Assembly: GCA_902776665.1 (NCBI GenBank)
Contig: CACYQZ010000012.1
Span: 1-58,173, forward strand
Reading direction: 5' to 3'
Origin: an uncultured Prevotellaceae bacterium
GTDB lineage: Bacteria; Bacteroidota; Bacteroidia; Bacteroidales; Bacteroidaceae
DNA length: 58,173 nucleotides
The position numbers and the translations under genes were made by a program. Under the pieces are notes generated by a model. That model had not been told where the DNA came from. It ran no database searches and worked only from the letters and a program-made list of their open reading frames with translations. Below are positions 51,658-58,173 of the stretch, one piece after another (positions within the stretch are counted from its first letter, which is position 1; each line of letters opens with the position of its first letter).

Positions 51658-51728
51658 GGTGCGTTAACAAAGCGGTTATGTGTTGGTCTGCAAAACCAAA
51701 TAGAGCGGTTCGACTCCGCTACGCACCT
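51658..51728 (+). tRNA. tRNA-Cys (anticodon GCA)
   Basis: A complete 71-nt cloverleaf. The acceptor GGTGCGT pairs with ACGCACC. The D arm has 3 bp (ACA/TGT), the anticodon stem is TTGGT/ACCAA with loop CTGCAAA (GCA at 51690-51692). The T arm is AGCGG/CCGCT with loop TTCGACT. CCA is not encoded. An 8-T run follows and the engB ATG begins 9 bases after the 3' end. Confidence 0.95.
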
Positions 51729-51737
51729 CTTTTTTTT

Positions 51738-52343
51738 ATGGAAATCAAGAAAGCCGCTTTTACCCTTTCGGCACCTCAAGTGAGCCTCTGTCCGAAAGAC
51801 AACAAACCCGAATATGCCTTCATTGGTCGCTCGAATGTCGGAAAGTCGAGCCTCATCAATATGCTTTGCAACCACAAGGGTCTGGCCAAAACGTCGGCGA
51901 CACCCGGAAAAACGCTGCTCATCAACCATTTCATCATCAATAACGAGTGGTACATCGTCGATTTGCCGGGGTACGGCTTCGCGAAACGCTCGAAAAACGA
52001 GCGGAAAAAACTCGAAAACATGATTCGCGGCTACATTCTCCAGCGCGAACAACTCGTCAATGTCTTCGTCTTGATTGACATCCGCCACGAACAACAGGCC
52101 ATCGACCGCGAATTTATCACGTGGCTCGGCGAGTCGGGCATTCCCTTCAGCATCGTTTTCACAAAGGCCGATAAAGTCGGTCCCGTGCGTGCGCAGGCCA
52201 ATGTCGGTGCGTGGATGGAAAAGCTCAAAGAAGAGTGGGAGGAACTGCCCCCCCACTTCATCACAAGTTCCGAAAAACGCCTCGGACGCGAGGAAGTTCT
52301 CGCCTACATCGAGGAGATAAATCAATCATTATCAACTCCTTAA
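51738..52343 (+). CDS. engB: ribosome-biogenesis GTPase EngB (YsxC/YihA)
   Basis: A 201-residue GTPase with G1 [12 protein letters not shown] (~35), G2 region [10 protein letters not shown]3 [15 protein letters not shown] and G4 TKADK (~140). EngB is needed for large-subunit assembly. I chose the ATG at 51738, which gives the normal N-terminus [13 protein letters not shown]; the longer open frame from 51606 runs through the tRNA. It is directly downstream of tRNA-Cys and probably transcribed with it. Confidence 0.95.
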   Translation: MEIKKAAFTLSAPQVSLCPKDNKPEYAFIGRSNVGKSSLINMLCNHKGLAKTSATPGKTLLINHFIINNEWYIVDLPGYGFAKRSKNERKKLENMIRGYILQREQLVNVFVLIDIRHEQQAIDREFITWLGESGIPFSIVFTKADKVGPVRAQANVGAWMEKLKEEWEELPPHFITSSEKRLGREEVLAYIEEINQSLSTP

Positions 52344-52345
52344 AG

Positions 52346-52380
52346 GCCGCACACGATTATTTTTTCGGTGCGGCTTTTTT
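52346..52380 (+). terminator. intrinsic terminator after engB
   Basis: GCCGCAC (52346-52352) pairs with GTGCGGC (52368-52374), followed by TTTTTT. It overlaps the last codons of the convergent GH57 gene (APKK tail). Confidence 0.75.
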
Positions 52381-53763
52381 GGCGGTTTTCGTGGTCTTTT
52401 TGACTGGTTTTTCGGCTTTTTTCGTCGAAATTTCAGCCTTTTTCGCTGGATTTTCCTCGATTTTCGACTCCACTTTGTCGAGCATCGCACGCAGGCGCAC
52501 GATTTCCTTGTCCTTGCGCTCGATTTCGTCACTTTGGTTGCGAATCGTGGTCAGCAGCGACTCGAGTTGCTCGTTGTCGATTTCCTCGGGATAGAGCCGA
52601 TTGACGCGGTTGAGGAAATCGCCGAGGATGTTCATATAGTTCGTGAACGCATCGAAGGGCGAGGAATAGATGCCACGGTCAAGCCCGACATTCGACGGTT
52701 TCGTCGTCATAAAACGGAAGTTGTCGGCAGCCTGCAGATAGTCCCAGTCGAGGTTGATTTTCGAGTCGTTGGCAATGCGCACGCGGTCGGCCACGCCATA
52801 GAGTTTCTGGAATGCCTCGCGCTGCATCGGATTACCCAACCAACAGCTCACGTCGCGCTCTTCATCGACCCACGACAGCGTGTCGGGCACATCGAGCGCA
52901 CCGACACTCTTCGTCTTCATACAAATCTCGGTCGGGGTCGAGAACGTGATGTTTTTCGCCTTGGCACAGGCAGGAATCGCCCGTAGGAACTCGAGAATGT
53001 TCGACGAAAGCGGTTGCGCGATGCCGAGTGCCGACAGCTCCATAAAAATATTGATAATCTGGCTGGCTTCGGGGTGCGACGCTATTTCGTTCACGTAGTT
53101 GTCGGCGAAAAGCGGATATCCTTCCCATTCGGGGTTGTTGAAACGCAGCGAAATGTCGTCCGACAGCTTCACGTCGCGCAACAGCAGCTTTAAATTCGGC
53201 GCAAGGGCGCAGTGATAGATGTAGTGCGGCGACTTCCAGCCGAGCACATGCTTCGCGCCCTCGGTGAGCATTCCCTTGAAGCCCATCTGCGAGGCGATGA
53301 GGCCGATTTCGTCGGAGTAAATCAGCGACGAATTGCGCAGGACTTTCGGCGTTTGACCGAAATATTCCTTCATTTTTGCCATCTGCTTCTTCACGTCGGC
53401 CTTGAAACACTCTTCGTTGATGAGCGACGAAAGGCCGTGGCTGTAAGGCTCGGCGAGAAATTCGACGCAACCCGTCTCGTTCATCTCCTGCAACTTCTCA
53501 AGCACCTGCGGCGCGTGTAGTTCGAGTTGCTCGATGCCGACGCCCGAGAGCGAAAACGCCACTTTGAAATACTTGCCGTTCTCCTTGATCATCTCGTGGA
53601 GCGTGTTCAGCGCCGGCATATACGACCGCTCGGCGATGTCGCTGATGCTACGCTCGTTCTCGTAGTCGTCGTAGTAATAATGGTCTCTACCGATGTCGAA
53701 AAAACGGTAGCGTTTCAGATGGATAATCTGATGAATCTCGAAATATAAACAAATCGTTCTCAT
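52357..53763 (-). CDS. GH57-family protein, probably catalytically inactive, with Lys-rich tail
   Basis: A 468-residue protein with the GH57 fold of Bacteroidetes alpha-amylase-type proteins: ICLYFEIHQ, RYRFFDIG.DHYYYDDY, GCVEFLAEPYSHGLSSL, MLTEGAKHVLGWKSPHY, LSWVDEERDVSCWLGN. At the nucleophile region, where family members read N-T-E-L-I-Y, it has NSSLIY (Ser146). At the acid/base region, usually M-D-Y-E-T-F-G, it has MELSALG (~241-247). It therefore looks non-catalytic; this comparison is from memory of the family. A coiled coil (~415-445) and a tail of K, A, T and P (KKAEKPVKKTTKTAKKAA) end the protein. It is the last gene of the glycogen unit after the GT4 and debranching genes. Confidence 0.8.
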   Translation of the reverse strand: MRTICLYFEIHQIIHLKRYRFFDIGRDHYYYDDYENERSISDIAERSYMPALNTLHEMIKENGKYFKVAFSLSGVGIEQLELHAPQVLEKLQEMNETGCVEFLAEPYSHGLSSLINEECFKADVKKQMAKMKEYFGQTPKVLRNSSLIYSDEIGLIASQMGFKGMLTEGAKHVLGWKSPHYIYHCALAPNLKLLLRDVKLSDDISLRFNNPEWEGYPLFADNYVNEIASHPEASQIINIFMELSALGIAQPLSSNILEFLRAIPACAKAKNITFSTPTEICMKTKSVGALDVPDTLSWVDEERDVSCWLGNPMQREAFQKLYGVADRVRIANDSKINLDWDYLQAADNFRFMTTKPSNVGLDRGIYSSPFDAFTNYMNILGDFLNRVNRLYPEEIDNEQLESLLTTIRNQSDEIERKDKEIVRLRAMLDKVESKIEENPAKKAEISTKKAEKPVKKTTKTAKKAAPKK

Positions 53764-53770
53764 AATCTGC

Positions 53771-53799
53771 GCCCCCCTCTTGTCCCCCCAGAAGGGGGG
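53771..53799 (-). repeat. ~30-bp GC-rich hairpin element, copy 2
   Basis: On the minus strand it reads C6-TTCT-G6 then ACAAGAGGGGGGC, matching the copy at 12114-12143. It lies in the spacer between GT4 and GH57 genes. Confidence 0.78.
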
Positions 53800-53853
53800 A
53801 AGACCAGAACAGAGGCATTGGGTCTATTGTTTTTTCTTTATTTTAAAGTACAC

Positions 53854-53882
53854 TCCCCCTTCGGGGGGAGACGGAGGGGGCT
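53854..53882 (+). repeat. ~30-bp GC-rich hairpin element, copy 3
   Basis: CTCCCCC (from 53853), TTCG tetraloop and GGGGGAG form a 7-bp stem, then ACGGAGGGGGCT. It is in inverted orientation to copy 2, and the two flank a 54-bp AT-rich core. The last bases reach the GT4 stop codon. Confidence 0.8.
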
Positions 53883-55149
53883 ATTCCCACCCGAGGGTTC
53901 TCTTATACAGCGTGTGAATCCACTTGCCGACCTTCTCCCACGTGATTTCATCGACCTCGCGCTTGCCCTCTTCCTGCAGGAATTTGAACAGCGACTCATT
54001 GACGCAAATCGAGTAAATTGCGTCGGCCATCGCGTGGATGTCCCAGTAATCGACCTTGATGCAGTTGTGCAGAATTTCGGCGCATCCCGACTGCTTCGAG
54101 ATAATCGTCGGCGTACCGCACTGCATCGCCTCAAGCGGCGAAATGCCAAACGGTTCACTGACCGACGGCATCACATAGACATCGGAGTCTTTCAGGCACT
54201 CATAGACCTGCTTTCCGCGCATAAAACCGGGGAAATGGAAGCGGTCGGCGATGCCACGCTCGGCGGCGAGGTAAATCATCTGCTCCATCATGTCGCCCGA
54301 ACCTGCGAAGCAGAAACGGACGTTGCGCGTGCGGTGAAGCACCATGTTGGCGGCCTCGACGAAATATTCAGGACCTTTCTGCATCGTGATTCTTCCGAGG
54401 AAAGTCACGACTTTCTCCTTGCCCGTGTGGTCGGGACGGGGAATGTCCTGCAACTCCTGTGCAAGCGGATAGACGGCGTTGTGAACCGTGAAGCACTTGC
54501 GCGGATCCTGATGATACTGGTGGATGACGGTCTGGCGCGTCAGTTCCGACACACACATGATGCAGTCGGCGTGGTCCATACCGTTTTTCTCGATGGAATA
54601 AACCGTCGGATTCACTTTTCCACGCGAACGGTCGAAATCCGTGGCGTGAACGTGGATGCAGAGCGGTTTTCCGCTGACTTGCTTAGCGTGGATGCCGGCG
54701 GGATAGGTCAGCCAGTCGTGGGCGTGGATGATGTCGAACTGCTCGGTTCGAGCCACCACACCTGCGATAATCGAGTAATTGTTGATTTCCTCGTGCAGAT
54801 TGCCCGGATAACCGCCAGCAAACTCCATCGCGCCGAGGTCATTGACGTGCATGTAGTTGAAATCGGCGTAGATATGGTCACGATAGCGGAAATAATCGTC
54901 GGGCGACATGATATTGCCGACGCGACCCTCCACGTGCTCACGGCTGACGTCGCGCCACGCGATGGGCACGGCATTCATCGCCACAATCTTACAGGCTGAC
55001 TGGTCTTCGTCGCCAAAGGGATGCGGCAGGCAGAGCACCGTTTCGATGTCGCCCTGCGCGTGAAGTCCCTGCGAAATACCATAGTTGGCCGTTGCCAGTC
55101 CGCCGAAAACGTGAGGAGGATACTCCCATCCAAACATTAAAATTTTCAT
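53881..55149 (-). CDS. GT4 glycosyltransferase of the glycogen-synthase type
   Basis: A 422-residue GT-B enzyme. It starts MKILMFGWEYPPHVFGGLATA (a K-x-G-G-L like substrate loop) and has FDIIHAHDWLTYPAG, VVTFLGRITMQKGPEYFVEAA and the nucleotide-sugar block SEPFGISPLEAMQCGTP. It lies between the debranching enzyme and GH57 genes, in the order seen in Bacteroides glycogen clusters, so it probably builds alpha-1,4-glucan. Its start has a clear GGAGGA 9 bases upstream, the only strong Shine-Dalgarno sequence I see in the window. Confidence 0.88.
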   Translation of the reverse strand: MKILMFGWEYPPHVFGGLATANYGISQGLHAQGDIETVLCLPHPFGDEDQSACKIVAMNAVPIAWRDVSREHVEGRVGNIMSPDDYFRYRDHIYADFNYMHVNDLGAMEFAGGYPGNLHEEINNYSIIAGVVARTEQFDIIHAHDWLTYPAGIHAKQVSGKPLCIHVHATDFDRSRGKVNPTVYSIEKNGMDHADCIMCVSELTRQTVIHQYHQDPRKCFTVHNAVYPLAQELQDIPRPDHTGKEKVVTFLGRITMQKGPEYFVEAANMVLHRTRNVRFCFAGSGDMMEQMIYLAAERGIADRFHFPGFMRGKQVYECLKDSDVYVMPSVSEPFGISPLEAMQCGTPTIISKQSGCAEILHNCIKVDYWDIHAMADAIYSICVNESLFKFLQEEGKREVDEITWEKVGKWIHTLYKRTLGWE

Positions 55150-55167
55150 CGTCGTCTTCCTCCGTTC

Positions 55168-57207
55168 TTAATATTTATAGCGTTCAAGCAGTTCGAGCGT
55201 TCGCAGAATTTCCGCTACGTTCATCGCAAACGACATGGCACCGCGCCCGTGGAAAGGCGGATTGCCGTCGAAAAGTTCAGAGATGGAACCCAAGCAGTGG
55301 TAGGACATTTCGTCTTCATAGCCGACGAGTTGCCGTTCGATGAAACTCAGACGCGAGCGTTTGTAGAGTTTCAGGCAGGCTTCCATGTAGAAACCGCCGA
55401 GCCAAGGCCACGCCGTTCCTTGATGATAGGCGTAGTCGCGTTGGGTCTGCGGACCGACGTAAATCGGGTTGTAGCCGCCGCTTTTCGGCGAAAGCGAACG
55501 CAGTCCCTTCGGGGTGAGCAGTTCGCGAGTGCAAACGTCGAGTACGCCCTTCATTTGCTGTTGATTCAGTGGTGAATAGTCGAGCGCAACGGCGAAAATC
55601 ATATTCGGCCGAACGCTCCAGTCCATCATGTTACCATCCACATAATCAAGCAGATAGCCGTATTCGTTCAAGAAAGTGTCGAGGAACGATTGCTTGCACT
55701 TCTCGGCCATCGCTTCGAGATGTTCGGCATCTTTCGCGAAGCGTTTCCGCTCGGTTTCTTTCGTGGCAAGACTCTCGTCGTCGCGGGCGAGTGAGGCCAT
55801 AAACCGCAGGGCGTTGTACCACAGCGCATTGAACTCGACGATGTAGCCCGTGCGCGGCACGACCGGCTTTCCGTTGGCCGTCGAATTCATCCACGTCACG
55901 GCGACGTCGCGACCATCCGTGTGCAGCAGTCCGTTTTCCTCGAGCGTGAGATTCGGATGCTTGTTTTTCTCGATGAACGTGACGATTTCGCGCAACAAAT
56001 CGCGGTAAAGTACCTTGCAACGGGCTTTTCCGAGTTTTTTCGCGTATTGCTGAATCGCCCAAACCGCCCACAACAACACGTCGGGCTTCTCAATTTCGTA
56101 GAGTTTCACCGTCAGCGGCTTTCCTGCCATAAATTCGCGCAGTCCGCGCTCCGCCGTTTTCATCACAAGTTCGAAATACTCGTCTTCCTGAATGCTCAGC
56201 GTCAGTCCGGGCAGCGCGATGAACGTGTCGCGGGCGCGTGCCTTGAACCAAGGATAGCCAGCCAAGAGATAGCGGTCGTCAAGCGAATAATAGACCTTTT
56301 TCGGGTCTTGCGACGACGACCAGACCTCTTTTTCGCCCTCCTCGCGCTTCACGCGCATGTGGAACTGGTGGGCGGCATTCACGAGGCAATGATAGAAATT
56401 GTCGCGCGGCAGCCGATAGCCCAATTCCTCCTCGAAGAGTTTTTTCAGTTTCGACGACTTGATTTCGCTCGTCGAGGCCGAGAAAACGATGCTTTCGCCT
56501 TTCTTAATCGGCATTTCGAAGTAGCCTGGAACGTACAAATCCTCGTTCGAGGCATAGCCGCGTTCCTGCTCCTTCGGATATTCGACACCGCGATACCAAT
56601 CGGGCTGGAAAATGAAGTCATTTTTCTTCGAGAACTGCATATAGAGGTCGGGATAACCGGCGTACATACAGGTCTTGATGCCGTTATCGACAGCGTGATA
56701 CTCACGCGACGCCACCGAATTTTCGTGGGTGAATTGGCGGACGCTGCGGAAGGCCAAAAACGGGCGGAATCGCAGTGTTGTGGCCGAGTGAGCGTCTTCA
56801 AGCGTATAGCGAATCAGAATGCGGTCTTCGTAATTCTGGAAGAAAAATTCCTTCTTCAGAATCACGCCGCCGACACGATAAATCGTCGTCGGAACCTTGT
56901 CGCAGTCGAATTCGCGAATGTATTTGTGCCCTTTCGGGCTGTAGTTGTTGCCCTGATATTTGTGCAGGCCCAGATTGAATTCTGCCCCGTGCTGCACCAC
57001 TGTGCAGTCCAACGACGAGAGCAAAACGTGGTTTTCGTCGTCGAGTTCGGGCACGGGCACCACCAGCAAACCGTGGTATTTTCGGATGTTGCAATCGACA
57101 ATCGTCGAACACGAATACGCGCCCGAGCGATTGGTTCGCAGCAGTTCCTTTGGCAGTGAATCCTGCAAATTTGTCATCAAGGCTTTTTCAAATCGCAGAT
57201 AACTCAT
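55168..57207 (-). CDS. glycogen debranching enzyme (amylo-alpha-1,6-glucosidase type)
   Basis: A 679-residue protein with an N-terminal GDE domain (~1-230; TNRSGAYSCSTIVDCNIRKYHGLLV in pieces) and a C-terminal (alpha/alpha)6 domain (~290-670) with GYPWFKARARDTFIALPGLTLS, YIVEFNALWYNALRF and YAYHQGTAWPWLGGFYMEA. It removes branches from glycogen. It is the first gene of the three-gene glycogen unit, 18 bp before the GT4 gene, with its promoter box at 57243-57250. Confidence 0.93.
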   Translation of the reverse strand: MSYLRFEKALMTNLQDSLPKELLRTNRSGAYSCSTIVDCNIRKYHGLLVVPVPELDDENHVLLSSLDCTVVQHGAEFNLGLHKYQGNNYSPKGHKYIREFDCDKVPTTIYRVGGVILKKEFFFQNYEDRILIRYTLEDAHSATTLRFRPFLAFRSVRQFTHENSVASREYHAVDNGIKTCMYAGYPDLYMQFSKKNDFIFQPDWYRGVEYPKEQERGYASNEDLYVPGYFEMPIKKGESIVFSASTSEIKSSKLKKLFEEELGYRLPRDNFYHCLVNAAHQFHMRVKREEGEKEVWSSSQDPKKVYYSLDDRYLLAGYPWFKARARDTFIALPGLTLSIQEDEYFELVMKTAERGLREFMAGKPLTVKLYEIEKPDVLLWAVWAIQQYAKKLGKARCKVLYRDLLREIVTFIEKNKHPNLTLEENGLLHTDGRDVAVTWMNSTANGKPVVPRTGYIVEFNALWYNALRFMASLARDDESLATKETERKRFAKDAEHLEAMAEKCKQSFLDTFLNEYGYLLDYVDGNMMDWSVRPNMIFAVALDYSPLNQQQMKGVLDVCTRELLTPKGLRSLSPKSGGYNPIYVGPQTQRDYAYHQGTAWPWLGGFYMEACLKLYKRSRLSFIERQLVGYEDEMSYHCLGSISELFDGNPPFHGRGAMSFAMNVAEILRTLELLERYKY

Positions 57208-57242
57208 ATCGTTTTAGTTTAGGTATTTTTTTTTTTGCACCA

Positions 57243-57250
57243 CAAAAGTA
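57243..57250 (-). promoter_or_regulatory. -7 promoter box of the glycogen unit
   Basis: The minus strand reads TACTTTTG, about 35 bases before the debranching-enzyme ATG, and is divergent from 57334. Confidence 0.5.
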
Positions 57251-57333
57251 CAAAAAAGAATTTTTCCAAACAAATAATTTGGCAAAAAATGAAAAAATCC
57301 TAGAAGAATTTTCACGTTTTAGAGAATGTTTCG

Positions 57334-57341
57334 TAACTTTG
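57334..57341 (+). promoter_or_regulatory. -7 promoter box of the small secreted protein gene
   Basis: TAACTTTG lies 27 bases before the ATG at 57369. Confidence 0.55.
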
Positions 57342-57368
57342 TCGTGAATTATTCAAACAAGAAGCGCT

Positions 57369-57950
57369 ATGAAGAAGATTCTGACGATGGTGATAGCCGC
57401 CATAATGGCTATGAATGTGAACGCCCAGACCAATCTAGTGGGCAGAATTTATCATAATGCCAACATCATGGCAGGACTTTTCAAGGGTCTCGACAAGGAA
57501 CTTGCCGACGCCGAGAAAGGAGCCATTGCCAAAAAGGAAAAAGAGATGGGTCGCAAACTGACCGATGCCGAGAGAAAGAAATTGAACGAGGGCGAACTCA
57601 AAAAACTCAAAGCCCAGTACAAGTCGATGAAGGATGAAAACCAGATTGGCATCACCATCACTTTCAAGGACGAAAAGACCCTGACCATGAAGACGAAGGT
57701 GAAGATGAGCGACGAAGTGCTGAAAGAAGCCGGCTACGGCTGGGCCAAGCGCAAAGCCATGAAAGCCGCGATGGCCATTATGCCTGCACAAGAGATGACC
57801 TATACGGTGAAGGGTAACATGATCATCATGCGGGATAAAGAAGAGTGCGACACGCTCACAATCAGTGCCGACGGCAAACAGCTCATCGGCACTTATGAAA
57901 GGAAGAAAAAAGGCGACAACCTACAATATACGCTGACCAGAACGAAATAA
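57369..57950 (+). CDS. small secreted protein of unknown function
   Basis: A 193-residue protein with signal peptide MKKILTMVIAAIMAMNVNA. A charged helical stretch (~40-85, EKGAIAKKEKEMGRKLTDAER) is followed by a beta-rich C-terminal half (GITITFKDEKTLTMKTKVKM, YTVKGNMIIM, ISADGKQLIGTY). I recognise no family. The beta pattern (alternating measurement-like strands) recalls lipocalin-like or heme-export lipoprotein folds, but no residue supports either. Confidence 0.7.
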   Translation: MKKILTMVIAAIMAMNVNAQTNLVGRIYHNANIMAGLFKGLDKELADAEKGAIAKKEKEMGRKLTDAERKKLNEGELKKLKAQYKSMKDENQIGITITFKDEKTLTMKTKVKMSDEVLKEAGYGWAKRKAMKAAMAIMPAQEMTYTVKGNMIIMRDKEECDTLTISADGKQLIGTYERKKKGDNLQYTLTRTK

Positions 57951-57958
57951 AATTCCGC

Positions 57959-58173
57959 TTACGTCGGCACGATGAACTGGATGACTTCCGGCTCGATGCC
58001 GACGGAGAATTCGCCGACGGGCGTGTTCATCATGCGGCCGTCGATGCCCACCATCGCGTGGTCGGCCTTGAGGACTTCGACCTTGCGCGTGCGATAGGGA
58101 TGCACGGAACGATGGTTGAGGAATTTTCCGCGCAGGAAGAGGTAGATGCCCTCGAACAGTTGCGTCATTTGCG
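57959..58173 (-). CDS. diacylglycerol/lipid kinase family protein, C-terminal part
   Basis: The last ~70 residues of a protein whose start lies beyond the window; the ATG at 58168 is not necessarily its true start. The block VEVLKADHAMVGIDGRMMNTP followed by FSVGIEPEVIQFIVP is the C-terminal signature of YegS/DgkB-type kinases (IDGE...P...I.PxAL...P). The function would be phosphorylation of diacylglycerol or a related lipid. Confidence 0.7.
   Translation of the reverse strand, partial: QMTQLFEGIYLFLRGKFLNHRSVHPYRTRKVEVLKADHAMVGIDGRMMNTPVGEFSVGIEPEVIQFIVPT

Noticed and set aside
51606-51737. 44-residue N-terminal extension of EngB
   Set aside because: The region encodes tRNA-Cys and its promoter; EngB starts normally at 51738.
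53764-53880. Rho-independent terminator between GT4 and GH57 genes
   Set aside because: The hairpins are strong but lack a following T run in the direction of transcription and match the dispersed element seen inside a coding region.

Overview
The window looks like core chromosome of a member of the Bacteroidales, probably close to Prevotellaceae. The signs are: promoters of the TAnnTTTG type upstream of many transcription units; almost no Shine-Dalgarno sequences; a TamL/TamB pair with lipidated TamL; DUF4296, DUF4827, DUF5715 and DUF5112/5113/5932-type proteins; a Cys-type KdsA; and a GH57/GT4/debranching-enzyme glycogen cluster. No phage, plasmid, IS element or CRISPR array is visible, and no stretch above about 210 bp lacks a gene.

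Layout. 1-5.3 kb: end of ispE, then (minus strand) a large membrane sensor kinase, its response regulator and a small AbgT-like membrane protein. 5.3-12.7 kb: YpfJ-type zinc peptidase, a BadF/N-acetylglucosamine-kinase-type kinase, an MscS-family channel with kdsA and kdsD (Kdo synthesis), and a PLD-family enzyme. 12.7-17.2 kb (minus): a LuxR-type regulator with a degenerate receiver, then a Tat unit (tatA, tatC, a polyferredoxin membrane protein and a Tat-signal aldo/keto reductase). 17.3-25.5 kb: an MFS transporter, a lipoprotein-kelch/sodium-symporter fusion, a zinc alcohol dehydrogenase with a COG0523 GTPase, a GH25 muramidase and a zinc-ribbon membrane protein. 25.5-33.7 kb (minus): C69 dipeptidase, DUF4296, lspA, a cysteine-less DksA-like protein, ileS, DUF5715. 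33.8-43 kb: phoH, a phosphohexomutase, DUF4827, a DHH phosphoesterase, an NTP transferase, mutS2, a GH29 fucosidase. 43-50 kb (minus): tamL/tamB. 50-58.2 kb: glyA, a small Cys-rich membrane protein, tRNA-Cys(GCA), engB, the glycogen cluster, a small secreted protein and the end of a lipid kinase.

The most unusual signal is not a gene. Short tandem arrays with 7- or 8-bp units recur across the window with different unit sequences. Some fill the spacer between adjacent genes, running through the stop codon of one gene up to the start codon of the next (kdsA/kdsD, tatC/polyferredoxin, polyferredoxin/reductase, ileS/dksA-like). Others sit in frame inside conserved enzymes (ileS twice, the kelch-symporter fusion twice, tamB, the polyferredoxin, the sugar kinase). 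A separate ~30-bp C6-loop-G6 element occurs three times, once in frame inside the PLD-family gene. Other points of note are four transcripts that look leaderless, a kinase whose likely phosphoacceptor histidine lies far C-terminal of its ATPase domain, a GH57 protein that seems to have lost its catalytic residues, and an internal Tat-like signal inside the polyferredoxin.
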